Part shown: positions 37,360 through 54,533 of the stretch, piece after piece
Layout of the letters: each line of letters starts with the position of its first letter
How positions within the stretch are numbered: position 1 is the first letter of the stretch
Source: Methylorubrum thiocyanatum
GTDB lineage: Bacteria; Pseudomonadota; Alphaproteobacteria; Rhizobiales; Beijerinckiaceae
Direction: 5' to 3'
Length of the DNA: 64,000 nucleotides
NCBI GenBank assembly: GCA_014138645.1
Contig: JACJIB010000004.1
Location: 372,001-436,000, forward strand
Program-made: the position numbers and the translations under genes
The notes under the pieces: generated by a model
Database searches by the model: none
Told to the model about the DNA's origin: nothing
What the model saw: the letters and a program-made list of their open reading frames with translations, nothing else

Positions 37360-37647
37360 GAGGTCTCGCGGGCCTTGGAGCGGATCGCGTCCGGCAACGC
37401 GAAATCCACGCCGGTTGTGAGGCACGCGGAAGCGGATGTCGCCGGGGCGGCGGCGGCACTGGCACTTCCCGGGATTTCGTGTATGGTCCGCGCCGCCTCG
37501 ACCCGGCTGACGGGCGGGGCTTGTGCCGCTTGCGGCTGACCGTGCTGGACGACATCCCGGCACCGGCCCGACCGCGAGTATTTCAAAGGCGCCCTTCCCC
37601 TCCCGTGGGCGGCGCCTCCGACCCAAACCTCATCTGAAAGGCCTGCG

Positions 37648-37917
37648 ATGTCGATCACGGCAGAGCGCAAGACCGCGCTCATCAAGGAATACGCCAAGGG
37701 CAACAAGGACACCGGCTCGCCGGAGGTCCAGATCGCCATCCTCACCGAGCGGATCACCAACCTGACCGCCCACTTCAAGACCCACGGCAAGGACAACCAC
37801 TCCCGCCGCGGCCTCCTGAAGCTGGTGTCGCAGCGCCGCTCGCTGCTCGACTACCTGAAGCGCAAGGAAGAGGCGCGCTACCGCACCCTCATCGAGCGCC
37901 TCGGCATCCGCCGCTAA
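37648..37917 (+). CDS. rpsO: 30S ribosomal protein S15
   Basis: The 89-residue protein has the S15 four-helix signature [37 protein letters not shown] and the rRNA-binding segment [24 protein letters not shown]. It is full length. S15 binds the central domain of 16S rRNA early in 30S assembly. It is followed by an intrinsic terminator and then pnp, the usual proteobacterial pairing. Confidence 0.99.
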   Translation: MSITAERKTALIKEYAKGNKDTGSPEVQIAILTERITNLTAHFKTHGKDNHSRRGLLKLVSQRRSLLDYLKRKEEARYRTLIERLGIRR

Positions 37918-37926
37918 GGCCATCCA

Positions 37927-37950
37927 CGCGGTCCTTCGGGGCCGCGTTTT
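37927..37950 (+). terminator. Intrinsic terminator between rpsO and pnp
   Basis: CGCGGTCC pairs with GGGCCGCG around a short TTCG-type loop and is followed by TTTT (37947-37950). It lies 10 nt after the rpsO stop. Partial read-through would feed pnp. Confidence 0.75.
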
Positions 37951-37955
37951 CACAC

Positions 37956-38000
37956 GTGCTCTCAGCCGAAGTGGAGACCGGTTCGGCGCCAAGAGAGCAC
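37956..38000. repeat. Hairpin with GTGGAGACCGG loop, copy 2
   Basis: The inner stem GCCGAA (37965-37970) pairs with TTCGGC (37982-37987) around the loop GTGGAGACCGG. An outer stem GTGCTCTC (37956-37963) pairs with GAGAGCAC (37993-38000). The loop differs by one base from copy 1 at 10304-10328, while the stem differs and remains paired. Confidence 0.6.
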
Positions 38001-38068
38001 GGCACACCAAGAAGGATTGTCCGGGCATGGGGCCCGGCCGATCCGCACCGGGCGGCTTGAAGGCAAAG

Positions 38069-38140
38069 GGCGCCAGGGCAGGATCGCGAGACGCTTCCGT
38101 TCACGCTGGAGCGTCTCGCCGTCTTGCCTCTGGCGGCGCC
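38069..38140 (+). promoter_or_regulatory. Long stem-loop in the pnp leader (candidate RNase III target)
   Basis: A 72-nt dyad lies 40 nt upstream of pnp. The outer arms begin GGCGCCAG and end CTGGCGGCGCC, and the inner arms are a perfect 10-bp match, GCGAGACGCT (38086-38095) with AGCGTCTCGC (38110-38119). In Escherichia coli a long leader hairpin of pnp is cut by RNase III and enables autoregulation by PNPase; this structure is in the equivalent place. Function here is by analogy. Confidence 0.6.
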
Positions 38141-38180
38141 GGGTTCGCCCGACCCGCATGTTCGAAGGCAGAAGACACAC

Positions 38181-40418
38181 ATGTTCGACGTACAACGTGA
38201 AGAGCTGATCTGGGGCGACCGCAAGCTCGTCCTCGAGACCGGCAAGACCGCCCGCCAGGCGGACGGCGCCGTGGTCGCCACCTACGGCGAGACCACCGTG
38301 CTGGCCACCGTGGTCGCGGCCAAGGAGCCCAAGGCCGGCATCGACTTCATGCCGCTGACCGTGAACTACCAGGAGCGCGCCTACGCCGCCGGCCGCATCC
38401 CGGGCGGCTACTTCAAGCGCGAGGGCCGTCCCTCCGAGAAGGAGACCCTGGTCTCCCGCCTGATCGACCGTCCGATCCGTCCGCTCTTCGTCGAGGGCTG
38501 GCGCAACGACACCCAGGTCGTCGTCACCGTCCTTTCGCACGATCTCGAGAACGATCCCGACATCGTCTCGATGGTGGCGGCCTCCGCCGCGCTGACGCTG
38601 TCCGGCGTGCCGTTCATGGGCCCGATCGGCGCGGCCCGCGTCGGCTACCTCAACGGCGGCTACAAGCTGAACCCGCTGGTGACCGAGGTCGCCGAGTCCA
38701 CCCTCGACCTCGTCGTCGCCGGCACCCAGGATGCCGTGCTGATGGTCGAGTCCGAGGCCAAGGAACTCTCCGAGGACGTGATGCTCGGGGCCGTGATGTT
38801 CGGCCACAAGCACTTCCAGCCCGTCATCGAGGCGATCATCCGGCTGGCCGAGAAGGCCGCCAAGGAGCCGCGCGACTTCTCCCCACCGGAGAACGCCGAC
38901 GTCGAGAAGGCCGTCCTCGACATCTGCGAGTCGGAGCTGCGCGACGCCTACAAGATCACGGTCAAGCAGGACCGCTACAAGGCCGTCGACGCCGTGAAGG
39001 CGAAGGTGGTCGCCGCCCTCTGCCCGGCCGAGGGCGAGCAGAAGTTCAGCCCTGAGAAGGTCAAGGCCGCCTTCAAGGAGGCGCAGTCGAAGGTGGTCCG
39101 CTGGAACATCCTCGACACCGGCTCGCGCATCGACGGCCGCGACGTGAAGACCGTCCGTCCGATCGTCTCGGAAGTCGGCGTGCTGCCGCGGGCCCACGGC
39201 TCGTCGCTGTTCACCCGCGGCGAGACCCAGGCCCTGGTCGTGGCCACGCTGGGCACCGGCGAGGACGAGCAGTTCATCGACGCGCTCGAAGGGACGTACA
39301 AGGAGCGCTTCCTGCTCCACTACAACTTCCCTCCCTACTCCGTCGGCGAGACCGGCCGCATGGGTTCGCCCGGCCGCCGCGAGATCGGCCACGGCAAGCT
39401 CGCCTGGCGCGCGATCCGGCCCGTGCTGCCGCCCGCCCACGAGTTCCCGTACACGATCCGCGTGGTCTCCGAGATCACCGAGTCGAACGGCTCCTCCTCC
39501 ATGGCCTCGGTCTGCGGCGGCTCGCTGTCGCTGATGGATGCGGGCGTGCCCCTGCGTCGTCCGGTGGCCGGCATCGCCATGGGCCTCATCCTCGAGGGTG
39601 AGCGCTTCGCGGTGCTGTCCGACATCCTCGGCGACGAGGATCACCTCGGCGACATGGACTTCAAGGTGGCCGGCACGGACGAGGGCATCACCTCGCTCCA
39701 GATGGACATCAAGATCGCCGGCATCACCGAGGAGATCATGCGCGTCGCCCTCGCCCAGGCGAAGGACGGCCGTGCCCACATCCTCGGCGAGATGGCCCAG
39801 GCCCTGACCGCGGCCCGTCCCGAGCTCGGCGAGTACGCGCCGCGCATCGAGACGATGCAGATCCCCACCGACAAGATCCGCGACGTGATCGGCACCGGCG
39901 GCAAGATCATCCGCGAGATCGTCGAGAAGACCGGTGCCAAGATCAACATCGAGGATACCGGCGTCGTGAAGATCGCCTCCTCCGACGGCAAGGCGATCAA
40001 GGCGGCCTATAACTGGATCCGCTCCATCGTCGCCGAGCCCGAGGCCGGCACGATCTACGACGGCACGATCGTCAAGATCATGGAGTTCGGCGCCTTCGTG
40101 AACTTCTTCGGCGCCAAGGACGGCCTCGTCCACATCTCCGAGCTGGCGCCGCAGCGCGTCGCCAAGGTCGGCGACGTCGTCAAGGAAGGCCAGAAGGTCA
40201 AGGTGAAGTTCCTGGGCGCCGACGAGCGCGGCAAGATCCGCCTCTCGATGAAGGTCGTCGATCAGGAGACCGGCGAGGACATCACCGAGAAGCTGAAGGC
40301 CGAGCGCGCGGAGCGCGGCGAGCCGGAGCGCGAGGAGCGCAGCGACCGGGGTGATCGCGGCGACCGCGGCCCGCGCCGCGACCGCGGCGAGCGCCGCCGG
40401 GAGTCGTCGGGCGAGTAA
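38181..40418 (+). CDS. pnp: Polyribonucleotide nucleotidyltransferase (PNPase)
   Basis: PNPase degrades RNA 3'-to-5' with phosphate and is part of RNA turnover complexes. The 745-residue protein has two RNase PH-like domains (first from residue 1, with [18 protein letters not shown] sequence; second with [10 protein letters not shown] and [23 protein letters not shown]), a KH domain ([20 protein letters not shown]) and an S1 domain ([28 protein letters not shown]). The start [12 protein letters not shown] fixes the ATG at 38181. The tail is Arg/Asp/Glu-rich, possibly an RNA or partner contact. Confidence 0.99.
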   Translation: MFDVQREELIWGDRKLVLETGKTARQADGAVVATYGETTVLATVVAAKEPKAGIDFMPLTVNYQERAYAAGRIPGGYFKREGRPSEKETLVSRLIDRPIRPLFVEGWRNDTQVVVTVLSHDLENDPDIVSMVAASAALTLSGVPFMGPIGAARVGYLNGGYKLNPLVTEVAESTLDLVVAGTQDAVLMVESEAKELSEDVMLGAVMFGHKHFQPVIEAIIRLAEKAAKEPRDFSPPENADVEKAVLDICESELRDAYKITVKQDRYKAVDAVKAKVVAALCPAEGEQKFSPEKVKAAFKEAQSKVVRWNILDTGSRIDGRDVKTVRPIVSEVGVLPRAHGSSLFTRGETQALVVATLGTGEDEQFIDALEGTYKERFLLHYNFPPYSVGETGRMGSPGRREIGHGKLAWRAIRPVLPPAHEFPYTIRVVSEITESNGSSSMASVCGGSLSLMDAGVPLRRPVAGIAMGLILEGERFAVLSDILGDEDHLGDMDFKVAGTDEGITSLQMDIKIAGITEEIMRVALAQAKDGRAHILGEMAQALTAARPELGEYAPRIETMQIPTDKIRDVIGTGGKIIREIVEKTGAKINIEDTGVVKIASSDGKAIKAAYNWIRSIVAEPEAGTIYDGTIVKIMEFGAFVNFFGAKDGLVHISELAPQRVAKVGDVVKEGQKVKVKFLGADERGKIRLSMKVVDQETGEDITEKLKAERAERGEPEREERSDRGDRGDRGPRRDRGERRRESSGE

Positions 40419-40450
40419 GCCCTCCCTCACCTCTCCATCGCGTACTTGGA

Positions 40451-40486
40451 AGAGCGCGGTCCCTCCGGGGGCCGCGCTCTTTGCTT
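40451..40486 (+). terminator. Intrinsic terminator after pnp
   Basis: AGAGCGCGG (40451-40459) pairs with CCGCGCTCT (40472-40480), followed by the T-rich TTGCTT. It lies 32 nt after the pnp stop. Confidence 0.75.
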
Positions 40487-40566
40487 ATGGACCGAAGCTT
40501 GTGGCCGAGTGGTTTGCACGGCACCCGGCCGCGCCGACGACTTGCGCAAAAGATTTGCTGCGTTCG

Positions 40567-41380
40567 ATGCTGCTCGGCTCCGCCGCCTGTACAAGCATCG
40601 CACCGGTTTTAATCCAATCCATTCAGGCGCAAGTCACCGAAATCAACACCGGCCTGCCGACGGCTCAAGCGGTCCATCCGCTCGCCGCGTCCCCCTCGGT
40701 CGGTGGCATCACCCTCGACATGATCAGCCTCGCCGGTTCCGGGCTCGGGCGCGGCGTCGTGGTCGACAGTTCGGGCTCGCAGGTCGGCTATGTCGCCCAG
40801 CGCCTGCGCTCCGCCACCAAGACCGACACGCCCTTGATCGACACGCCGCAGGCGATCTCGGTGGTGACGGAAGCGCAGATCCGCGACCAGAACGTCCAGT
40901 CGATCGGCGAGGCTTTGCGCTACGTTCCCGGCGTTGCCATCGCCCAGGGCGAGGGCCACCGCGACGCGATCCTGATCCGCGGCCAGCGCACGACGGCCGA
41001 TTTCTTCGTCAACGGCATCCGCGACGACGCGCGCAACTACCGCGACCTCTACAACACCCAGCGCATCGAGGTGCTCAAAGGCCCCAACGCGATGACCTTC
41101 GGCCGCGGCGGCGGCGTGGTCAACCGCGTGCTCAAGGAAGCCGACGGGCTACCTCTATCAGGACGCCAGCTTCGCATCGTCGGACAACGCGGTGCGCCTG
41201 CCGAGCTTCTCGCGGTTCGATGCCGGCGTGTTCTACGAATTCAGCGAAACCATGCGCGCTCAGGTCAACATCGAGAACCTGTTCGACCGGCGCTCCATCA
41301 TCTCCGCGCACAACAACAACAACAACATCCTGCCCGGCGCGCCCCGGACCGTGCGCTTCCAGCTGATCGCCCGGTTCTGA
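40567..41380 (+). pseudogene. TonB-dependent siderophore receptor with internal deletion
   Basis: The first part encodes a signal-like start (MLLGSAACTSIAPVLIQSIQA), a secretin/TonB short N-terminal region and the plug domain (DTPQAISVVTEAQIRDQN, GEALRYVPGVAIAQGEGHRDAILIRGQ, RIEVLKGPNAMTFGRGGG), ending at VVNRVLKEADG near 41142. From there the sequence of a receptor C-terminus (GYLYQDASF, FSRFDAGVFYEFSETMRAQVNIENLFDRR, terminal RTVRFQLIARF) continues in another frame to the stop at 41380. The barrel of roughly 450 residues is missing. This is a deletion with a frameshift, so the gene is almost surely inactive. Confidence 0.85.
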
Positions 41381-41452
41381 CCCCCGGGACCTCGCCATCT
41401 TGAGCCTTCCGGGGGAGTCGCGCAGAACGCGCTGTACGATCCCGGGAGGCCC

Positions 41453-42097
41453 ATGATGTCCGACGATCTCGTCTTCTACACCCACCCGATGTCCCGCGGC
41501 CGGATCGTCCGCTGGATGCTGGAGGAGGTCGGCGCGCCCTACCGCACCGAGATCCTCGGCTACGGCGCCTCCATGAAGGCGCCGGCCTACCGGGCGATCA
41601 ATCCGATGGGGAAGGTGCCGGCGCTGCGCCACGGCGGCACGGTCGTGACCGAGTGCCCGGCGATCCTCGCCTATCTCGCCGACGCCTTCCCGCAGGCCGG
41701 GCTCGCCCCGGCGCCGGATCACCGCGACCGCGGCCCCTATTACCGCTGGCTGTTCTTCTGCGCCGGCCCGCTCGAAGCGGCGGTGACGAACGGCGTGCTC
41801 AAGGTAGCCGTGCCCGACGATCCGCGGATGCAGGGCATGGTCGGCTACGGCAGCCTGGAGGCGGCGCTCGACACCCTCGAAGGCGCGGTCTCCGGGGTTG
41901 CGTTCGTGGCGGGCGACCGCTTCAGCGCCGCCGACCTCTACGTCGCCTCGCATCTCGGCTGGGGGATGCAGTTCGGCACGATCCCGAAGCGCCCGGCCTT
42001 CGAGGCCTATGCCGGGCGCCACCTCGCCCGGGAGGCCGCCGTGCGGGCGCGGGCGATCGATGACGGGCTGCTCGCCGAAGCCGGACAAGCCTCGTAA
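41453..42097 (+). CDS. Glutathione S-transferase family protein
   Basis: The 214-residue protein has an N-terminal thioredoxin fold (LVFYTHPMSRGRIVRWMLEEVGAPY, with Ser/Arg near the usual catalytic position), the cis-Pro segment GKVPAL and the glutathione-contact motif VTECPAILAYLADAFP. The helical C-terminal domain carries the family Asp in GDRFSAADLYVASHL. It differs from the transferase at 7028 in class, being closer to beta/theta-like bacterial enzymes. GGGAGG lies upstream of the ATG at 41453. It stands next to the broken receptor gene. Confidence 0.9.
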   Translation: MMSDDLVFYTHPMSRGRIVRWMLEEVGAPYRTEILGYGASMKAPAYRAINPMGKVPALRHGGTVVTECPAILAYLADAFPQAGLAPAPDHRDRGPYYRWLFFCAGPLEAAVTNGVLKVAVPDDPRMQGMVGYGSLEAALDTLEGAVSGVAFVAGDRFSAADLYVASHLGWGMQFGTIPKRPAFEAYAGRHLAREAAVRARAIDDGLLAEAGQAS

Positions 42098-42110
42098 GCC
42101 GCCTCGCGAC

Positions 42111-42135
42111 GGAACGGCCCTGCCCGCTCCGCGTT
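42111..42135 (+). promoter_or_regulatory. EcfG-like promoter upstream of the DUF2892 gene
   Basis: GGAAC (42111-42115) and CGTT (42132-42135) are spaced by exactly 16 nt, the same geometry as the element at 23668-23692. It begins 14 nt past the transferase stop and would give a leader of about 25 nt for the GTG-started gene at 42169. Confidence 0.6.
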
Positions 42136-42168
42136 CGCCCCGCGAGCGCCAAGAGGAGCTGATCCACC

Positions 42169-42402
42169 GTGAACGAGATGATCGAAGACATTTTTTCGGG
42201 CGAGCCGAACCTGAGCATGACCGAGCGGGCGGTCTCCGTCGCGCTGGGGCTCGGCATCGCCGCCGCGGCGGCCCAACCCCGGCCGAACAAGCTCCTGAGC
42301 CTCGCCGCCCTGGTGGTCGGCGTCGGGCTGGCCGTGCGCGGCGCCACCGGCCACTGCGCCGTCAAGGCCGTCACCGCGGGCGGACGCGACCTGACCGGTT
42401 GA
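42169..42402 (+). CDS. DUF2892 small inner-membrane protein
   Basis: The 77-residue protein has two hydrophobic helices (VALGLGIAAAAA and LLSLAALVVGVGLAVRGATG) and the DUF2892/YgaP-like pattern SMTERAVSVALGLG...GHCAVKAV. A GTG start at 42169 has the strong AAGAGGAG upstream. Proteins of this family are small membrane proteins of unknown role, sometimes fused to rhodanese. The EcfG-like promoter immediately upstream suggests induction in the general stress response. Confidence 0.85.
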   Translation: MNEMIEDIFSGEPNLSMTERAVSVALGLGIAAAAAQPRPNKLLSLAALVVGVGLAVRGATGHCAVKAVTAGGRDLTG

Positions 42403-42473
42403 TCGCCTCCGCAGATCCGGACCGGCCGGCGGTCTCTTCGCTTCATCGCCGCCCGGTCCGACCCCCCGCAACG

Positions 42474-42506
42474 AAAAAAGGGGCGCTCCCGAGGAGCGCC
42501 CCTTTT
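42474..42506. terminator. Bidirectional intrinsic terminator
   Basis: AAAA-GGGGCGCTCC (42476-42489) and GGAGCGCCCC-TTTT (42493-42506) form a perfect 14-bp dyad with a CGA loop. It lies between the DUF2892 gene and the convergent GlsB-type gene and can serve both. Confidence 0.9.
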
Positions 42507-42528
42507 GACTGTCGCCGTGGGCCGGATG

Positions 42529-42795
42529 TCAGAGCGAGCGGCTGCTGGTGCGGCCGGCGATGAAGCCGTAGATCGCGAGCACGACGCAGGCGCCGACGAT
42601 CGAGCCGATGAAGCGGGCCCCCTCGTTGGGTCCGTACCAGCCGACCGCCTGACCGATGAAGGTCGCGACGAAGGCGCCGACGATGCCGAGGATCGTCGTC
42701 ATGATGAAGCCGGCGGGCTCCTTGTCGCCGGGCATGATGAACTTGGCGATGACGCCGGCTACGAAGCCGATGATGATGGTCCAGAGAATTTCCAT
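42529..42795 (-). CDS. GlsB/YeaQ/YmgE-family small membrane protein
   Basis: The 88-residue protein has three hydrophobic segments and the family pattern ILWTIIIGFVAGVIAKFIMPG, GFIMTTILGIVGAFVATFIGQ, SIVGACVVLAIYGFI. It is annotated in databases as transglycosylase-associated, but the function is not established and homologues often respond to stress. The ATG at 42795 fits the family start. It converges with the DUF2892 gene over a shared terminator. Confidence 0.9.
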   Translation of the reverse strand: MEILWTIIIGFVAGVIAKFIMPGDKEPAGFIMTTILGIVGAFVATFIGQAVGWYGPNEGARFIGSIVGACVVLAIYGFIAGRTSSRSL

Positions 42796-43058
42796 GTCGT
42801 TCCAACCCCGAAAAGCGTCTTCGATCTGAAGTTCCGGCCGGAAGACTTGGCCGTATTCGCAGGGCAAACGCACGAGCCACGATGCCGGTTGCCTCGGGAA
42901 ATGCGCGAGCGGCCAAAAAATCGGGGTGTGCCGCCCCGGCCCGATCTCCGGTCCGGTGCCGCTTCCTCCGGCGCGGCGCACGAACCTCTTTACGGGCAAC
43001 CGCTCGGGACGGCAGAAGGGTCCGCCTCCTTCACGAACCGAGACCGGCGACCACGACC

Positions 43059-43418
43059 ATGACCATCGAACGCTACGAAACCGGCCCGCGCATGTCCCAG
43101 GCGGTCGCCCACGGCGACCTCGTCTTCCTGGCGGGCCAAGTGGCCGCCGACGTGGTCGGCACCGGCGTCACCGCGCAGACCCAGCAGATCCTGGAGCAGA
43201 TCGACCGGCTGCTCATGGCGGCCGGCAGCGACAAGTCCCGCATCCTGTCGGCGACGATCTACCTCGCCGACATCGCCGGCTTCGCCGAGATGAACGCCGC
43301 CTGGGACGCCTGGGTCGACAAGAACAACCCGCCGGCCCGCGCCACCGTCGAGGCGCGGCTCGTCGCCCCCGAATACCGCGTCGAGATCGCCGTCACCGCG
43401 GTGCGGGGCAAATCGTGA
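43059..43418 (+). CDS. RidA-family enamine/imine deaminase
   Basis: RidA proteins hydrolyse reactive enamines and imines formed by pyridoxal-phosphate enzymes. The 119-residue protein has the family core LVFLAGQVAAD, QTQQILEQIDRLLMAAGSDKSRILSATIYLADI and the active-site Arg in NPPARATVEARL, with a conserved Glu in YRVEIAVTAV. It is full length. The stop codon overlaps the start of the next gene as GTGA, so the pair is translationally coupled. Confidence 0.92.
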   Translation: MTIERYETGPRMSQAVAHGDLVFLAGQVAADVVGTGVTAQTQQILEQIDRLLMAAGSDKSRILSATIYLADIAGFAEMNAAWDAWVDKNNPPARATVEARLVAPEYRVEIAVTAVRGKS

Positions 43419-44518
43419 TCCGGCGGCGCCTGCTGGGAGGGCTCGCCGCCCTCCCCCTCCTCCTCGCCGCGACCGTTGGGGTGCGGGCCGAGGAGCGGGT
43501 CGTCAACATCTACAACTGGTCGGATTACATCGACCCGAAGGTGCTCGACGACTTCACCAAGGAGACGGGGATCAAGGTCGTCTACGACACCTACGACAAC
43601 AACGAGATCCTCGAGACGAAGCTGCTCGCCGGCAAGTCCGGCTACGACGTCGTCGTGCCCTCCGGCCCGTTCCTGCAGCGCCTGATCCGGGCCGGGATCT
43701 TCCTGCCCCTCGACAAGGCGAAGATCCCGAATCTCAAGCACGCCTGGCCCGAGATCACCGGCCGGCTCCAGGCCTACGATCCCGGCAACACCTACGCCGT
43801 CGATTACATGTGGGGCACGACCGGCATCGGCGTGAACCTGGGCGCCGTGCGCGAGCGACTGGGGGCGAACGCGGCGCTGAACAGCTGGAGCCTCGTGCTC
43901 AATCCGAGTTCGATGGCCAAGCTCAAGGATTGCGGCGTCATGCTCCTCGATTCCCCCGAGGATCTGATCCCGTCGATTCTGCCGTTCTACGGCTACAAGG
44001 CGGATTCGAAGCGCTGGGACGACATCACCACCGTCACCGACGCGCTCTACAAGGTCCGCGGTTCGATCCGAAAATTCCACTCCTCGGAATACATCAATGG
44101 TCTTGCCAACGGCGATATCTGCCTCGCGGTCGGCTATTCCGGCGACGTGATGCAGGCGAAGAAGCGCGCCGAGGAATCGAAGAACGGGGTCGAGATCGCC
44201 TACTTCATCCCGAAGGAGGGCACGCTGATGTGGTTCGACACCTTCGCGATCCCGAAGGATGCCGCCCACCCGGCCGAGGCCCACGCCTTCATCGACTACA
44301 TGATGCGCCCCGAAGTGGCGGCGGCCAACACCAACTTCGTGGCTTACGCCAACGGCAACCTCGCCTCGCAGAAATTCGTGAAGCCGGAGATTCTCAACAA
44401 TCCCGGCATCTACCCGGACGCGGCGACGATGCAGCGGCTCTCGGTCAACACCGCCTGGAACGACTCGACCCAGCGCTTCGTCACCCGGGCATGGACACGG
44501 GTGCGCACGGGGCGCTGA
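43415..44518 (+). CDS. Polyamine ABC transporter substrate-binding protein (PotF/PotD type)
   Basis: The 367-residue periplasmic protein has a signal peptide (VIRRRLLGGLAALPLLLAATVGVRA) and the PotF/PotD fold: VVNIYNWSDYIDPKVLDDFTKETGI, YDVVVPSGPFLQRLI, VDYMWGTTGIGVN and YFIPKEGTLMWFDTFAIPK. The Trp and Asp/Glu residues typical of polyamine contact (NWSDY, WGTTG) are present. No permease or ATPase gene is adjacent, so it is an orphan binding protein here. The GTG start at 43415 overlaps the RidA stop. About 270 nt of non-coding sequence follows. Confidence 0.9.
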   Translation: MIRRRLLGGLAALPLLLAATVGVRAEERVVNIYNWSDYIDPKVLDDFTKETGIKVVYDTYDNNEILETKLLAGKSGYDVVVPSGPFLQRLIRAGIFLPLDKAKIPNLKHAWPEITGRLQAYDPGNTYAVDYMWGTTGIGVNLGAVRERLGANAALNSWSLVLNPSSMAKLKDCGVMLLDSPEDLIPSILPFYGYKADSKRWDDITTVTDALYKVRGSIRKFHSSEYINGLANGDICLAVGYSGDVMQAKKRAEESKNGVEIAYFIPKEGTLMWFDTFAIPKDAAHPAEAHAFIDYMMRPEVAAANTNFVAYANGNLASQKFVKPEILNNPGIYPDAATMQRLSVNTAWNDSTQRFVTRAWTRVRTGR

Positions 44519-44619
44519 TCCTGTTCGGCGGGTTTCGAACGCAACACCCTCGGCGGGGATGACCCTCCACCATCGCGATACCCAACGGCTGCAGCGGCGT
44601 GGTGCGGCCCGCCACGGAG

Positions 44620-44654
44620 TCCGGGTTCGCTGATCAGCGAACCCGGAATGACGG
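44620..44654. repeat. Partial type B repeat with 28-bp palindrome
   Basis: The 28 bases at 44620-44647 are a perfect palindrome (TCCGGGTTCGCTGA joined to its complement). They continue as ATGACGG, matching the right end of the full element at 20926-20962 (TTCCGGGTTCGC and CCGGAATGACG). The left half is missing, so it looks like a decayed or shortened copy. It lies behind the substrate-binding gene. Confidence 0.55.
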
Positions 44655-44733
44655 CGGTGAGGGGATGGGTTCGAAGCCCTGCGGTGCTGGGGGCGTCGCG
44701 GTGGCGCCGGAAGACGTTCTCGGATCGGACACG

Positions 44734-44763
44734 AAAAAGGGCGGCCTCTCGGCCGCCCTTTTT
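44734..44763 (-). terminator. Intrinsic terminator after rpoC
   Basis: AAAAAGGGCGGCC (44734-44746) pairs perfectly with GGCCGCCCTTTTT (44751-44763) around TCTC. On the minus strand the run of T follows the stem, 28 nt after the rpoC stop. It can also work in the plus direction. Confidence 0.9.
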
Positions 44764-44791
44764 CCGTTTCGAGCGTCTGCTCCCGCCCGCC

Positions 44792-49009
<4,218 letters not shown>

Positions 49010-49186
49010 GATCCGCTCCTTGCTCGCCGGCTGCCCCGCGCCTGGGCAGTCACGGCTTGATCCTCATGGCGCCGCGCTCGTCCGGAGCGCCGCTGGCCGT
49101 CGTCATGTTCGGAAGGCCCCGCCCCTTCCCGCTCGACCGCAGCGGCGCCTCGGGAGAAGCGCCGCCGCGGGAGGTGAACCCGGTCG

Positions 49187-53314
<4,128 letters not shown>

Positions 53315-53549
53315 GAGACCTCGCTCCACCACCTCAGCGTAGGGTGTCCGGGGAAGGCCAAACACCTCCCGCCACCGGACCAAGAAGGGCCGCCCCGCCG
53401 GACGATCAGCCCACCCGAACCGAATTCGTCTTCGTTCGCCGCACGATCCCGCCCTCGGAAACGACGGCCGCCCGAAGCGGCGTTAGCCCGCGAGCCGGAG
53501 CCCGCGGGCGTGAAGGCCGGCACACCCCCGGGGGGAGTGCGCCGGATGC

Positions 53550-53570
53550 GATGGGCCGGATCGGCCCATC
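53550..53570 (-). promoter_or_regulatory. Hairpin in the rplL-rpoB spacer (possible attenuator)
   Basis: GATGGGCC (53550-53557) pairs with GGCCCATC (53563-53570) around a 5-nt loop, 7 nt after the rplL stop. There is no T-tract. In Escherichia coli a partial terminator at this place sets the ratio of ribosomal protein to polymerase transcripts, and this may do the same. Confidence 0.5.
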
Positions 53571-53576
53571 GACGGA

Positions 53577-53957
53577 TTACTTGAGCTCGACCTTGGCGCC
53601 GGCCTTCTCGAGCTGGGCCTTGAGCTTCTCGGCCTCGTCCTTGGCCACCGACTCCTTGACCGGCTTCGGGGCGCCCTCGACGAGGTCCTTGGCCTCCTTG
53701 AGGCCGAGGCCGGTGATCGCGCGGACCTCCTTGATGACCTCGATCTTCTTGTCGCCGGCCGAGGCCAGGACGACGGTGAACTCGGTCTGCTCCTCGGCAG
53801 CCGGGGCGGCGGCGCCACCACCAGCCGGACCCGCGGCGACGGCGACGGCGGCAGCAGCCGAGACGCCCCACTTCTCCTCGAGGAGCTTGGCGAGCTCGGC
53901 GGCCTCGAGAACGGTCAGCGAGGAGAGGTCCTCGACGATCTTGGCGAGATCAGCCAT
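53577..53957 (-). CDS. rplL: 50S ribosomal protein L7/L12
   Basis: The 126-residue stalk protein has the N-terminal dimerisation helix ([32 protein letters not shown]), an Ala/Pro/Gly hinge ([21 protein letters not shown]) and the factor-binding C-terminal domain ([33 protein letters not shown]). It is full length. It follows rplJ by 57 nt. Confidence 0.99.
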   Translation of the reverse strand: MADLAKIVEDLSSLTVLEAAELAKLLEEKWGVSAAAAVAVAAGPAGGGAAAPAAEEQTEFTVVLASAGDKKIEVIKEVRAITGLGLKEAKDLVEGAPKPVKESVAKDEAEKLKAQLEKAGAKVELK

Positions 53958-54014
53958 GTGCGTATTCCTTGCGTATATCGGTTTGAACGGATGGTTTCGC
54001 TAGGGGCGAACGGC

Positions 54015-54533
54015 TCAGGCCGCTTCGTCCTTCTTGGCATAGGCCCCGAACACGCGGGCGAGCTTGGCCGCCGGCGCGTTGACGACCTGGGCGACCTTGG
54101 TCGCGGGAGCCTGGATGAGGCCCACGAGCTTGGCGCGCAGTTCGTCGAGGGACGGGAGCGTGGCGAGTGCCTTCACGCCGTCCGGGTTCAGGGCAGTCGT
54201 TCCCATGGCGCCGCCGAGAATCACGAGCTTGTCGTTCGTCTTGGCGAAATCCACCGCAACCTTGGCGGCCGCGACCGGATCGCTCGAATAGGCGAGCAGG
54301 GTCGGACCCTTCAGGAGGGGCTTGATGGAGGCGACGTCCGTGCCATCGAGAGCGATGCTGGCGAGCCGGTTCTTGGCGACCTTCACGGTGGCGCCGGCCT
54401 GCTTCATCTGCGAGCGCAGCTTCTGCATGTCGGCGACCGTGAGGCCCTTGTAGTGGGCCACGACGACGACGGCGTTCGTGGTGAACACGCCGTTGAGCGT
54501 CGAGACGAGATCAGCTTTTGCTGTCCTGTCCAC
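54015..54533 (-). CDS. rplJ: 50S ribosomal protein L10
   Basis: The 172-residue protein has the L10 RNA-binding domain ([53 protein letters not shown]) and the C-terminal helix that binds L7/L12 dimers ([11 protein letters not shown]). It is full length. It heads the rplJ-rplL-rpoB-rpoC cluster. The usual upstream partners rplK and rplA are not in the 20 kb that precede it here. Confidence 0.98.
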   Translation of the reverse strand: MDRTAKADLVSTLNGVFTTNAVVVVAHYKGLTVADMQKLRSQMKQAGATVKVAKNRLASIALDGTDVASIKPLLKGPTLLAYSSDPVAAAKVAVDFAKTNDKLVILGGAMGTTALNPDGVKALATLPSLDELRAKLVGLIQAPATKVAQVVNAPAAKLARVFGAYAKKDEAA

